Assembly (NCBI GenBank): GCA_937915725.1
Contig: CALGGV010000209.1
Location: forward strand, 1-17,258
Length of the DNA: 17,258 nt
DNA from: an uncultured Selenomonadales bacterium
Lineage (GTDB): Bacteria; Bacillota; Negativicutes; Selenomonadales; Selenomonadaceae
Reading direction: 5' to 3'
Each line of letters starts with the position of its first letter. Position 1 is the first letter of the stretch. The notes below the pieces were generated by a model that ran no database searches, was not told the origin of the DNA, and was given only the letters and a program-made list of their open reading frames with translations. Below are positions 1-7,374 of this stretch, one piece after another. Made by a program: the position numbers and the translations under genes.

Positions 1-463
1 ACAAATTCAAGTTGTGGTACACCCGCAAAGTATCGTTCATTCAATGGTTGAATTTTGCGACGGCTCCATAATTGCGCAACTTGCCGCGCCTGATATGCGC
101 CTTCCCATTCAGTACGCTTTAACTTATCCCGACAGAAAAATTTCTCCTGTCAAAAAATTGAACTTTTGGGAAATAAAAAATTTGACATTTGAAAAACCAG
201 ATATTGAAACTTTCAAAGGTTTAAAATTTGCGTACGCGGCGGGCAAAATTGGCGGAACTATGCCTTGTGTTTTCAACGCGGCTAATGAAGTTGCAGTGGC
301 GGCTTTTTTGGCGGGCAAAATCAATTTTTTGCAGATTTATGACATTATTGAAAATGCTATGAATTCTCGCGCAGTTATAAAAAATCCTACGCTTGAAATT
401 TTGTTGCAGGAAGATTCAGCTGCCAGAATTTTATCAGAAAAATTTATCGATAAAAATTTATAA
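1..463 (+). CDS. dxr: 1-deoxy-D-xylulose 5-phosphate reductoisomerase, C-terminal part (5' truncated by window edge)
   Basis: This is the end of DXR (IspC), the cytosolic NADPH- and metal-dependent enzyme that converts DXP to MEP, the first committed step of the MEP isoprenoid pathway. The frame is open to the window edge (first full codon at base 2). The visible protein starts with the family signature HPQSIVHSMVEF, followed by DGS, AQLAAPDMRLPIQYALTYP and, near residue 85-95 of the visible part, FNAANEVAVAAFL. These are the catalytic-loop and C-terminal domain motifs of DXR. About 150 residues are visible of a usual length near 385-400. In many Firmicutes dxr is followed by rseP and ispG in the same direction. 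Here an opposite-strand gene ends only 18 bp after the dxr stop, with no evident terminator between them, so the usual operon order is broken. Identification is secure; only the start is missing. Confidence 0.95.
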   Translation, partial: QIQVVVHPQSIVHSMVEFCDGSIIAQLAAPDMRLPIQYALTYPDRKISPVKKLNFWEIKNLTFEKPDIETFKGLKFAYAAGKIGGTMPCVFNAANEVAVAAFLAGKINFLQIYDIIENAMNSRAVIKNPTLEILLQEDSAARILSEKFIDKNL

Positions 464-481
464 ACTTAGTCGAAATTTAAT

Positions 482-1096
482 TTAAAATTTGTCAAGCAGG
501 TTATCTATTCCTCTTAGCTGATTGTAAAAAATACTGCGTGCGTCTCCTTCGCCAAAATTTTTAACTTCTGCCCTTGTTAAATCTGCGTAGGTTGCATAGC
601 CGTATATAATCCCTTGCGTGATTGAATTCAGCACGATAAGTTTGTTATTTTCGTCACTGTCCGCGCCGTTAAACCAAACGGCAACATAATATTTTTTTGG
701 GTTCCTGTCGAATTGTTCAACGTTGACTAATAATCTTTTGTGAATTTTTCTAAAGCCGGATTTTATATCGACACTTTGATTATCTTTTGTCTCAAAATCA
801 AATTTATCAACGTTCATCTGTCCTTCAAAAATTTCAAACATTTGGTTATCATTTGATTCTTTTCCTTGAGAAATTAAAAATTCACGAAAAACAATTTCTC
901 CCAATTTACCTACGAAAGTCCTTTGTATTTCCAATTTCTGTTTAAGATTAAAATTATTGGAGCGTCTCATATTTTCCGGCAGTAACCTTGAGTATTGATT
1001 GTCAGTGCTGATAATTTCAACTGCAAAATCTAACGCCGCCTTTTTCATAGCGGGGTTGACGTCGATAAAATATAAATTTCCTTGTTTTGTAACCAT
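482..1096 (-). CDS. PD-(D/E)XK-fold protein, probable type II restriction endonuclease
   Basis: This is a 204-residue protein I do not recognise by name. A GKLGE element at residues 63-67 is followed by KFD (D100) and, ten residues later, VDIK (D110, K112). This matches the E...D-x(n)-(D/E)-x-K arrangement of PD-(D/E)XK nucleases, and a strand-rich stretch follows (LLVNVEQF, YYVAVWF), typical of the fold's core. There is no signal peptide or membrane segment, so it should be cytosolic. The ATG start is supported by AGGAGA 8 nt upstream. The gene is divergent from an adenine and a cytosine DNA methyltransferase, the layout of many type II restriction-modification loci, so I infer that it cuts the sequence those enzymes protect. 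The direct evidence is the motif pattern and context only. Other nuclease roles, or an inactive relative, remain possible. Its 3' end faces dxr across 18 bp. Confidence 0.65.
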   Translation of the reverse strand: MVTKQGNLYFIDVNPAMKKAALDFAVEIISTDNQYSRLLPENMRRSNNFNLKQKLEIQRTFVGKLGEIVFREFLISQGKESNDNQMFEIFEGQMNVDKFDFETKDNQSVDIKSGFRKIHKRLLVNVEQFDRNPKKYYVAVWFNGADSDENNKLIVLNSITQGIIYGYATYADLTRAEVKNFGEGDARSIFYNQLRGIDNLLDKF

Positions 1097-1113
1097 AAAA
1101 TCATCTCCTAAAA

Positions 1114-1156
1114 ATTATATCCGATATTGTAATATTCCGGATTGTAAATGTAAATG
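1114..1156. promoter_or_regulatory. Divergent control region between nuclease and methyltransferase genes
   Basis: On the minus strand a perfect TATAAT (1119-1114) lies a suitable distance before the nuclease start, but no good -35 box sits 16-18 nt upstream of it. Overlapping the expected spacer is a small inverted repeat, ATATT-gt-AATAT (1124-1135), and next to it a short direct repeat TGTAAATGTAAATG (1143-1156). Restriction-modification loci often have operators between divergent genes, and these could be such sites. No controller (C) protein gene is present in the window, so this is a weak suggestion. Confidence 0.3.
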
Positions 1157-1181
1157 CAGGCGGGATTCTTGAAAAAAGATT

Positions 1182-1198
1182 GGAGCGATTAAAATATT
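1182..1198 (+). promoter_or_regulatory. Ribosome binding site followed by a possible AUU start
   Basis: GGAG at 1182-1185 is followed after exactly 10 nt by ATT (1196-1198), which opens a frame that runs without a stop into the adenine methyltransferase. The ilvA gene in the same run has GGAG, a very similar spacer beginning ACGATTA, and its TTG start after 10 nt; the cytosine methyltransferase also uses a 10-nt spacing. No ATG, GTG or TTG occurs in this frame before 1301, where the TTG has no ribosome binding site. AUU is a rare but real bacterial start codon (for example infC). Confidence 0.45.
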
Positions 1199-1300
1199 AA
1201 AATTTATTCCTTAGAAAATAGCAATTCAATTTCAAAATATTTATCGACGATATATACATATCTTTTTCAAAATTACAACGGTAAAAATTTAAAAAAAATT

Positions 1301-2833
1301 TTGTGCGAATTGGACGCGCTGATAGTCACAGGCAATTATAAAATCGAATATTTGGACAGGCAATGCAGCTATGAAACACTTCAAGCCGAATTGGGCAGTT
1401 TCAATGAAAAAAATGAATTGCGAAAGAAACGCGGAATTTATTACACGCCGAATGATATTGTTGAATTTATAATTTCAAACAGCGTAAAACTTTTCTATGA
1501 TAAAATTAAAATTCCAAATTTGAACAAAAATTTTTCTGAAGATATTCCCTACAATAATTTTTGTTATGAGTGTACTTTTTTTGATCCTACCTGCGGCTCC
1601 GGAGTTTTTTTATTGCCAATTTTGGAAATGAAATTGAATTGCCTTGAAAATTTTGGAGTAGCGATTGATTCTGATAAAATTTGTAAGATTGTTTCAACTT
1701 TGTATGGAAATGATTTAAATCACGATTCAATTTTGATAGTCAAACTTAGATTATTTTTGAGCGTGCTAAATCGTTACGGCGCAGAATTTATATCTAATCT
1801 CGGCAAAGTTATTAATGATAATTTTTCCGGCTATGATTTTATAGAATTCGGCGAATTTCATAACAAAAAATTTGATATTATAATTGGAAATCCGCCTTAT
1901 GTTGAGGAAAAAAAATCTTCGGCAATTTATCAAGAAAAATATGGCAATATCTATGCAAATGTTTTGTCAGTTGCCTCAAAATTGTTAAAAAAAAATGGCG
2001 TCATGGGTTTTATAATCCCGCTGTCTTACATTTCAACTCTGCGAATGAAAAAAATTCGTGAAGAATTGTTTGAAATTTTGCCGCTCCAATATATTTTAAG
2101 TTTTGCTGACAGACCGTGCAGTTTATTTTTATCTGTACACCAAAAACTTTGCATTTTGTTCGGCAAAAGTGCAAATTCGGATTTATCGATATTCACGGGA
2201 AATTATACTTATTGGTATCGCAATGAACGCAAGGATTTATTTGAAAATTTAAGCGTTGTTGCCAATAATTTTTACTGTGCTGAATTTATTCCCAAAATCG
2301 GTACAAAGATTGACATTGAAATTTATAAAAAAATATTTTCTAAACAAATTTCTTTGAGCGAATTATTTTTATCTGAAGGTGCGCCTTTTTATTTGAATAT
2401 GAGAGCAACTTTTTGGATAAAGGCTTTTTTAAAATGTCATTCCAGTTCAGAATATAAAATTTTCCGTTGTGCTGACGAAAATTACGCCGCCTTGAGTGTA
2501 CTTTTGCTGAATTCGTCTTTGTTTTGGTGGTATTGGGTTTGCGTGTCAGATTGTTGGCACATTACAAAAAAAGAATTGTCCGGATTTAAATTGCCAAAAA
2601 CTTTTGATTTAGAACGCGCCAAAATTTTGGTAACGAATTTAGAAAATTCTTTGGAACAAAATAAAATTTATGTTGGTACAAAACAAACAGATTATGAATA
2701 TAAGCACAAATTCTGCTTAAAAGAAATTTCTGAAATTGATGAGTACGTTAATTTTTTGTACGGGCTAAATTTTGAAGAAAGTGATTATATAAAAAATTTT
2801 TCAAATAGTTATCGTATTGGTGGAGGCGGTTAA
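1301..2833 (+). CDS. Gamma-class N6-adenine DNA methyltransferase (TaqI/Eco57I-like), type II modification enzyme
   Basis: This enzyme transfers methyl from S-adenosylmethionine to adenine N6 in DNA. Counted from the TTG at 1301 (510 aa), motif X is at 44-50 (RGIYYTP), the AdoMet-binding motif I at 94-101 (FDPTCGSG) and catalytic motif IV at 197-200 (NPPY). The X-I-IV order with a C-terminal target-recognition region (about 300-510) is that of the M.TaqI group. The start is uncertain. The TTG has no ribosome binding site, while the same frame is open back to 1193 and would add about 35 protein-like residues if translation begins at ATT 1196, which has GGAG at the right distance. The ribosome binding site of the next gene lies within the last codons of this one. 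It probably modifies one strand of the site cut by the divergent nuclease; the recognition sequence cannot be read. The gene looks more A/T-rich than, for example, fliI, in line with horizontal acquisition. Confidence 0.88.
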   Translation: MCELDALIVTGNYKIEYLDRQCSYETLQAELGSFNEKNELRKKRGIYYTPNDIVEFIISNSVKLFYDKIKIPNLNKNFSEDIPYNNFCYECTFFDPTCGSGVFLLPILEMKLNCLENFGVAIDSDKICKIVSTLYGNDLNHDSILIVKLRLFLSVLNRYGAEFISNLGKVINDNFSGYDFIEFGEFHNKKFDIIIGNPPYVEEKKSSAIYQEKYGNIYANVLSVASKLLKKNGVMGFIIPLSYISTLRMKKIREELFEILPLQYILSFADRPCSLFLSVHQKLCILFGKSANSDLSIFTGNYTYWYRNERKDLFENLSVVANNFYCAEFIPKIGTKIDIEIYKKIFSKQISLSELFLSEGAPFYLNMRATFWIKAFLKCHSSSEYKIFRCADENYAALSVLLLNSSLFWWYWVCVSDCWHITKKELSGFKLPKTFDLERAKILVTNLENSLEQNKIYVGTKQTDYEYKHKFCLKEISEIDEYVNFLYGLNFEESDYIKNFSNSYRIGGGG

Positions 2834-2836
2834 AGC

Positions 2837-3919
2837 GTGAATGTCATTGATTTGTTTGCAGGTTGTGGCGGACTTTCTTTGGGATTTGTTCAAGCCGGTT
2901 ACACTATAAAAAAAGCTGTTGAAATTGATTCAACCATTGCCGAAACATATTTTTTAAATCATCCGAATGTAAATGTAATTGTTGACGATATAAAAAATAT
3001 CAGCCAAAGTAAAATTTTCAAGGAAGGCGAGGCAGATATAATCGTAGGTGGTCCGCCGTGTCAAGGTTTTTCTATGGCGGGCGCAAGAATAAGGGAAGGA
3101 TTTATTGACGACCCGCGCAATTATCTTTTTGAGCAATATTTTTTTGTCGTTAAAAAAGTTCAACCTCAAATATTTGTTATGGAAAATGTCAAGGGAATAT
3201 TGACAATGCATGGCGGAAAGATTTTCAAAAATATATTTAAAATTTTTGACGGGCAAAATTATGATATGCAGTACAAAATCGTAAAAGCGGTTGATTTTGG
3301 AATACCGCAGAAAAGGGAGCGAATTGTAATTATTGGCGTTAGAAATAAAGCCGTAAATCTTGATGAAGTTTGGGATTTTACAAAATCCAAAATCCTTGAA
3401 ACTTTTCCGGATTATTTTGACGCGGTAACCGTTCAAGATGCTATTGGAAATTTGCCAAAAGTATCTGCGAATGGCGAAGTAGAAAATCCTAAGCCCGTTA
3501 CAAATTATCAGCGTTATTTGGCGTCAAATGAATCTGTACTTAAAAATCACAATCAAACAAATCATTCTAAACTTGCCGTTAATCGAATGAGCAGAATATC
3601 TAACGGCGCAAATTTTACTTCATTGGAAGAAAAAATAAATTCAGTTCACAGCGGCTCCTATGGCAGATTATGTTGGAATGAACAAGCTCCGACAATCACT
3701 ACAAGATTTGATACGCCGGCAGGCGGAAGATTTATTCACCCTGAGGAAAATCGAACTTTATCGCCACGAGAGGCGGCGCGTATTCAAAGTTTTCCGGACG
3801 ATTTTATTTTTTGCGGTGGCAAAACTTCCATATGCAAGCAAATTGGAAATGCTGTCCCGCCTAAAATTTCTTATTTCCTTGCCAAACTTACTGAAAATAT
3901 TTTAAAATTAGATAGTTAA
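2837..3919 (+). CDS. C5-cytosine DNA methyltransferase, type II modification enzyme
   Basis: This 360-aa enzyme methylates cytosine C5 in a DNA target using S-adenosylmethionine. All signature motifs are present in order: I (DLFAGCGG, 5-12), IV with the catalytic cysteine (GGPPCQGFS, C75), VI (ENVKG, 116-120), VIII (QKRERIVIIG, 158-167), a short target-recognition region (about 200-300), IX (LSPREAARIQSFP, 308-320) and X (IGNAVPP, 336-342). It should therefore be active. The GTG start at 2837 has GGAGG at 2822-2826, inside the end of the adenine methyltransferase gene, so the two are probably translationally coupled. A cytosine plus an adenine methyltransferase in one locus is the arrangement known for asymmetric (type IIS-like) sites whose two strands need different methyl groups. 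The specificity itself cannot be inferred. Confidence 0.93.
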   Translation: MNVIDLFAGCGGLSLGFVQAGYTIKKAVEIDSTIAETYFLNHPNVNVIVDDIKNISQSKIFKEGEADIIVGGPPCQGFSMAGARIREGFIDDPRNYLFEQYFFVVKKVQPQIFVMENVKGILTMHGGKIFKNIFKIFDGQNYDMQYKIVKAVDFGIPQKRERIVIIGVRNKAVNLDEVWDFTKSKILETFPDYFDAVTVQDAIGNLPKVSANGEVENPKPVTNYQRYLASNESVLKNHNQTNHSKLAVNRMSRISNGANFTSLEEKINSVHSGSYGRLCWNEQAPTITTRFDTPAGGRFIHPEENRTLSPREAARIQSFPDDFIFCGGKTSICKQIGNAVPPKISYFLAKLTENILKLDS

Positions 3920-3952
3920 ATAATTTTGTAAATAAAATGGAGACGATTAATT

Positions 3953-5218
3953 TTGGAAGAAAACACAAATACCGTTGTAAATGACGAAAATAAAAAAATT
4001 GTTGAAACTACAACTATTGCTGATGTTTATCGCGCAGATAAGCAACTCTCGGGAATTGTCAAAAAAACGCGCTTGATTCAAAGTGATTTTTTTTCTGAAC
4101 AAAGTGGTAATGAAATTTATATCAAGCCGGAAAATATGCAACATACCGGCGCATTTAAACTGCGCGGCGCGTATAACAAAATTTCTCAACTTACAGACGA
4201 AGAAAAATCTAAAGGCGTTATAACTTCCTCTGCAGGCAACCACGCGCAGGGCGTAGCATTTGCGGCGCAGAAACTCGGCGTTAAAGCCGTAATTTGTATG
4301 CCTGCAACAACTCCAATTTTGAAAGTTGAGGCAACCAGGGCTTACGGCGCAGAAGTTGTATTGCGCGGCGATAGTTTCGACGACGCCTATTTATACAGTT
4401 TGGAACTTCAGAAAAAGCACGGTTATATTTATGTTCATCCGTTCAACGATAGGGAAGTTTTACTTGGGCAGGGTACAACCGCACTTGAAATTATTAACGA
4501 ATTGAAAGACGTTGATGCAATTCTTGTACCTATTGGCGGCGGCGGATTTGCCAGCGGCGTTGCACTTGCTACAAAAGTTGTTAGCCCTCATGTTAAAGTT
4601 ATTGGCGTAGAGCCGGAAAATGCCGCGTGTATGAAAGCCGCACTTGACGCCGGAAAAATTGTGACTTTGCAAAGTGCTGATACTGTTGCCGATGGTTGCG
4701 CCGTAAAAACTGCCGGTACTTTAACTTTTGAATTTTGCAAAAAATATCTGGACGAAATTATTACAGTAAACGAAATGGAAATTATGAGCGCGCTTTTAAG
4801 TTTGATTGAAAAACATAAATTAATTGCTGAAGGCGCGGGCGTTTTGAGTTTGGCGGCGTCGAATAAATTAAATTTCAAAAATAAAAAAGTCGTGGCGATT
4901 GTCAGCGGCGGAAATATTGATATTTCCACTTTGTCCGGCTTGATTGACAAGGCGTTAATTGCGCGCGGCAGAATTTTTTCTTTCAATGTGCAACTTCCCG
5001 ATAAACCCGGCGAACTTTTGAACATTGCAAAAATTTTGGCGGACGAAAATGCAAACGTTGTAAAACTTGACCACAATCAAGCACTTGTTACAAACAGTTT
5101 CAAAAAAGTTTTACTCGGCGTAACTGTTGAAACTCACAACTTGCAACACATTGACAGAATTATTAAAGCTCTCAATAAAAATGGTTACGAAATTGAAAAA
5201 ATAGATTTATTGAGGTAA
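3953..5218 (+). CDS. ilvA: Threonine ammonia-lyase (threonine dehydratase) with C-terminal ACT domain
   Basis: This is a cytosolic PLP enzyme converting threonine to 2-oxobutanoate and ammonia, the entry to isoleucine synthesis or to threonine catabolism. In the 421 aa, the PLP lysine is K69 in GAFKLRGA, the SAGNHAQG loop is at about 93-100, the phosphate-binding GGGG at 195-198, and SGGNID at about 318-323. An ACT-like regulatory domain occupies about residues 344-421 (LPDKPGELLNIAKIL). One ACT-type domain and about 400 residues match the short form seen in Firmicutes rather than the longer E. coli IlvA. The TTG start has GGAG 10 nt upstream. The gene lies 33 nt after the cytosine methyltransferase and 5 nt before the Mod gene, on the same strand with no terminator, so it looks co-transcribed with DNA-modification genes, which is an odd context. 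Catabolic versus biosynthetic role is not decided by the sequence. Confidence 0.92.
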   Translation: MEENTNTVVNDENKKIVETTTIADVYRADKQLSGIVKKTRLIQSDFFSEQSGNEIYIKPENMQHTGAFKLRGAYNKISQLTDEEKSKGVITSSAGNHAQGVAFAAQKLGVKAVICMPATTPILKVEATRAYGAEVVLRGDSFDDAYLYSLELQKKHGYIYVHPFNDREVLLGQGTTALEIINELKDVDAILVPIGGGGFASGVALATKVVSPHVKVIGVEPENAACMKAALDAGKIVTLQSADTVADGCAVKTAGTLTFEFCKKYLDEIITVNEMEIMSALLSLIEKHKLIAEGAGVLSLAASNKLNFKNKKVVAIVSGGNIDISTLSGLIDKALIARGRIFSFNVQLPDKPGELLNIAKILADENANVVKLDHNQALVTNSFKKVLLGVTVETHNLQHIDRIIKALNKNGYEIEKIDLLR

Positions 5219-5223
5219 AAATT

Positions 5224-6684
5224 ATGCCCACGTTAAATTGGCTCGGCAAAGATAAAGTCGTTACCTATCATCAGCACGTACCTTTTCATTTCCTAAACAA
5301 AAAATTTTCAGTTGGAAATTCTGACAATATGATTATTCACGGCGATAATCTGTTAGCTTTAAAATCTTTGTTGCCGCGCTATGAAAATAAAATCAAGTGC
5401 ATTTACATAGACCCGCCTTACAACACGGGCAATGAAGGCTGGATTTACAATGATAACGTTTCAGACTCGCGCTTGCAGAAATGGCTCGGGCAGGTTGTAG
5501 GGAAGGAAGGCGAAGATTTAACGCGCCACGATAAATGGCTGTGTATGATGTACCCGCGCCTTAGACTTTTACAAAAACTCCTGCGCGACGACGGAGCTAT
5601 TTTTATTTCTATTGACGATAACGAACTTTTTTATTTAAAGTGCATTTGCGATGAAATTTTTGGTAAAAGTAATTTTGTTGCAAATTTTGTCTGCAAATCT
5701 AAGCAAGGCAAAGTTGGCACTGCCAATAAAATTTCAAGTGAACACGAATATATAATTTGCTATGCTAAAAATATTTCTGTTTTAAATTTCAAAATGATTG
5801 TAAAAAAATCTGACGGCAGAAAAGAAAATTTGCGGCAATGGGGGCAAGCTGATAGACGAGAAGACCGCCCGACAATGTTTTATCCTATAGAAATTGAAGG
5901 CGAAAAAGTTTTTCCTTTAAAAGAAGACGGCACAGAGGGGCGTTGGCGTGTAAGTGAAAAAACGGCGCAGGAACTTTTAAAAAATAATCAGCTTGAACTT
6001 GTCAATAAAAACGGCTTTTTAAATATTTACAGAAAATTTCCTGCCGGTGAAAGTTCAATGCCCTATGGAACGTGGATAGAAAATATTGGAACAACGGCGA
6101 AAGGCACTATCACTTTAAAAAATTTAGGCTTAATTTTTGAATATCCTAAGCCTGTTGAACTTTTGGAATTTATTTTTAATTTTGCAACAGATAAAAATTC
6201 AATCGTACTTGACGCCTTTGCAGGGAGCGGGACAACAGCGCATGCGGTTATAAATCTGAATAGGCAAGACGGCGGCTCGCGCAGATTTATTTTGATTGAA
6301 TTGAATGACTACGCCGAAAATATTACAGCTGAACGGGTTAAACGTGTCGGCGGCGAATTTACATTTTACGAAATAGGCGAAAAACTTTTTGACGAAGATG
6401 ATTTTATAAATGAATCTGTACCGCTTGAAAAAATTTTCGACTATATTTATTTCAGCGAAACTGGCAAAAATTTTGTACCGAGCGAAGAAAAAAATTTATT
6501 GGGTGTAAACAATGACACGGCTTATTATTTTTTTGAAACTTTAAATTGGACAACCCTCGCGCAGATTAAAACCCGCGCCGGAAATTATGTAATTTACGCC
6601 GAAAGTTGCAACCTTAGCGATAACGAATTGATAAAGTACCGAATAACTTTTAAACAAATTCCCTTTGACATTAGAAAATATTAA
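5224..6684 (+). CDS. Type III Mod-like (beta-class) adenine DNA methyltransferase, without adjacent Res
   Basis: This is a 486-aa DNA adenine methyltransferase resembling Mod subunits of type III restriction systems. The N-terminus (MPTLNWLGKDKVV, then IIHGDNLLALKSLLPRYE) and the catalytic motif IV DPPYNTG (about 63-69) precede the AdoMet motif DAFAGSGTTAHAV (about 334-346), which is the beta-class order. A target-recognition region lies between them. The C-terminus (ITFKQIPFDIRKY) looks like a complete natural end, so the gene is probably not truncated. It is shorter than many Mods, and the segment around AERVKRVGGEFTFYEIGE appears compact relative to relatives I recall. The ribosome binding site (GAGG) lies in the last codons of ilvA. 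A bidirectional terminator and then an opposite-strand gene follow, so no res gene is present; it could act as a solitary, possibly regulatory, methyltransferase. I saw no simple-sequence repeat in it that would suggest phase variation. Confidence 0.9.
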   Translation: MPTLNWLGKDKVVTYHQHVPFHFLNKKFSVGNSDNMIIHGDNLLALKSLLPRYENKIKCIYIDPPYNTGNEGWIYNDNVSDSRLQKWLGQVVGKEGEDLTRHDKWLCMMYPRLRLLQKLLRDDGAIFISIDDNELFYLKCICDEIFGKSNFVANFVCKSKQGKVGTANKISSEHEYIICYAKNISVLNFKMIVKKSDGRKENLRQWGQADRREDRPTMFYPIEIEGEKVFPLKEDGTEGRWRVSEKTAQELLKNNQLELVNKNGFLNIYRKFPAGESSMPYGTWIENIGTTAKGTITLKNLGLIFEYPKPVELLEFIFNFATDKNSIVLDAFAGSGTTAHAVINLNRQDGGSRRFILIELNDYAENITAERVKRVGGEFTFYEIGEKLFDEDDFINESVPLEKIFDYIYFSETGKNFVPSEEKNLLGVNNDTAYYFFETLNWTTLAQIKTRAGNYVIYAESCNLSDNELIKYRITFKQIPFDIRKY

Positions 6685-6692
6685 AATCAAAA

Positions 6693-6728
6693 AAACCGCT
6701 TGCGAAATTGCAGGCGGTTTAATTTTTT
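6693..6728. terminator. Bidirectional intrinsic terminator between mod and carbonic anhydrase genes
   Basis: A stem of about 11 bp with one G-U pair is formed by AAACCGCTTGC and GCAGGCGGTTT around a short loop (6693-6720). It is followed by a T-rich run on the plus strand and preceded by an A-run (T-run on the minus strand). It can end both the methyltransferase transcript and the convergent carbonic anhydrase transcript. Confidence 0.85.
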
Positions 6729-6741
6729 TGCCGGAAAAATT

Positions 6742-7311
6742 TTATTCGTCTTTGCTGATTAAAGTTAATTTGCCGGAGCGTGGGTGGAATAAAAGTCCGT
6801 GTACTTTAACATCTTTTGGAATAAGCGGATCTTCCTTCAAAAGTTTTACAACGTCTCTAACATTTTGTTCGGGGTCTTTGAAACCGTCCGCCCATTCTTT
6901 CAATTCTTTTTCAACCATTTTGATAGCGTCGGGCGAAATTCCACGTGCAAGCATTGCCTTTGTTAAACTTTCTGAAGTTGTTTTTTGCATACCACATTCA
7001 GAATGACCGACAACCGCAATTTCTTGAACGCCCAATTCATAAATTGCAACCATCAAGCTTTTAACAGCCGTATCAAAATAACCGGTAACGCAATTTCCAA
7101 CTGTTTTAATAACTTTTGCATCGCCGCGTTTAATTCCCATTGCCGGCTCAAGAAATAAAGTGGTACGAGTATCCATGCAGGCTAAAATTGCCAATTTTTT
7201 CTTTGGAATTTTGCTGTCGTGATGATCTTCGTGTTCATACGCTTTAAATTCTTCCGGAAGATTCGCGCAGAAATTTTCATTCGTTGCCAAAATATCGTCA
7301 ATCAATGCCAT
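6742..7311 (-). CDS. Beta-class carbonic anhydrase
   Basis: This is a zinc enzyme interconverting CO2 and bicarbonate in the cytosol. The 189-aa protein has the zinc and catalytic dyad motif CMDTR (C45, D47, R49) and the second zinc motif GHSECGM (H103, C106), the conserved pattern of beta-carbonic anhydrases. Length is usual for a compact member. The ATG at 7311 is chosen over an upstream in-frame TTG (7329) because GAGAGGAG (7327-7320) sits 8 nt before the ATG and would lie inside the longer version. It starts 63 nt downstream of the U32 gene on the same strand with no clear terminator between, so the two may share a transcript. The bidirectional hairpin follows its stop. Confidence 0.93.
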   Translation of the reverse strand: MALIDDILATNENFCANLPEEFKAYEHEDHHDSKIPKKKLAILACMDTRTTLFLEPAMGIKRGDAKVIKTVGNCVTGYFDTAVKSLMVAIYELGVQEIAVVGHSECGMQKTTSESLTKAMLARGISPDAIKMVEKELKEWADGFKDPEQNVRDVVKLLKEDPLIPKDVKVHGLLFHPRSGKLTLISKDE

Positions 7312-7374
7312 TAAGTTAGCTCCTCTCAAAATTTTTAAAATATTTTACTGCAAAAAATAAAAATTGCAAGAAAT

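Noticed and set aside
1097..1300. Gene for a restriction-modification controller (C) protein
   Set aside because: No helix-turn-helix frame exists here; the plus-strand open frame is the N-terminal extension of the adenine methyltransferase.
2954..3436. 160-codon open frame on the minus strand inside the cytosine methyltransferase gene
   Set aside because: It is antisense to a gene with complete motifs, has no family signature and no ribosome binding site.
3660..3905. 81-codon plus-strand frame overlapping the end of the cytosine methyltransferase
   Set aside because: It lies within the region encoding motifs IX and X and is a frame shadow.
4588..5076. 162-codon open frame on the minus strand inside ilvA
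   Set aside because: It is antisense to conserved PLP-enzyme and ACT sequence; it has low-complexity composition and no motif.
7312..7329. Longer carbonic anhydrase starting at TTG 7329
   Set aside because: The ribosome binding site GAGAGGAG lies inside this extension and serves the ATG at 7311.
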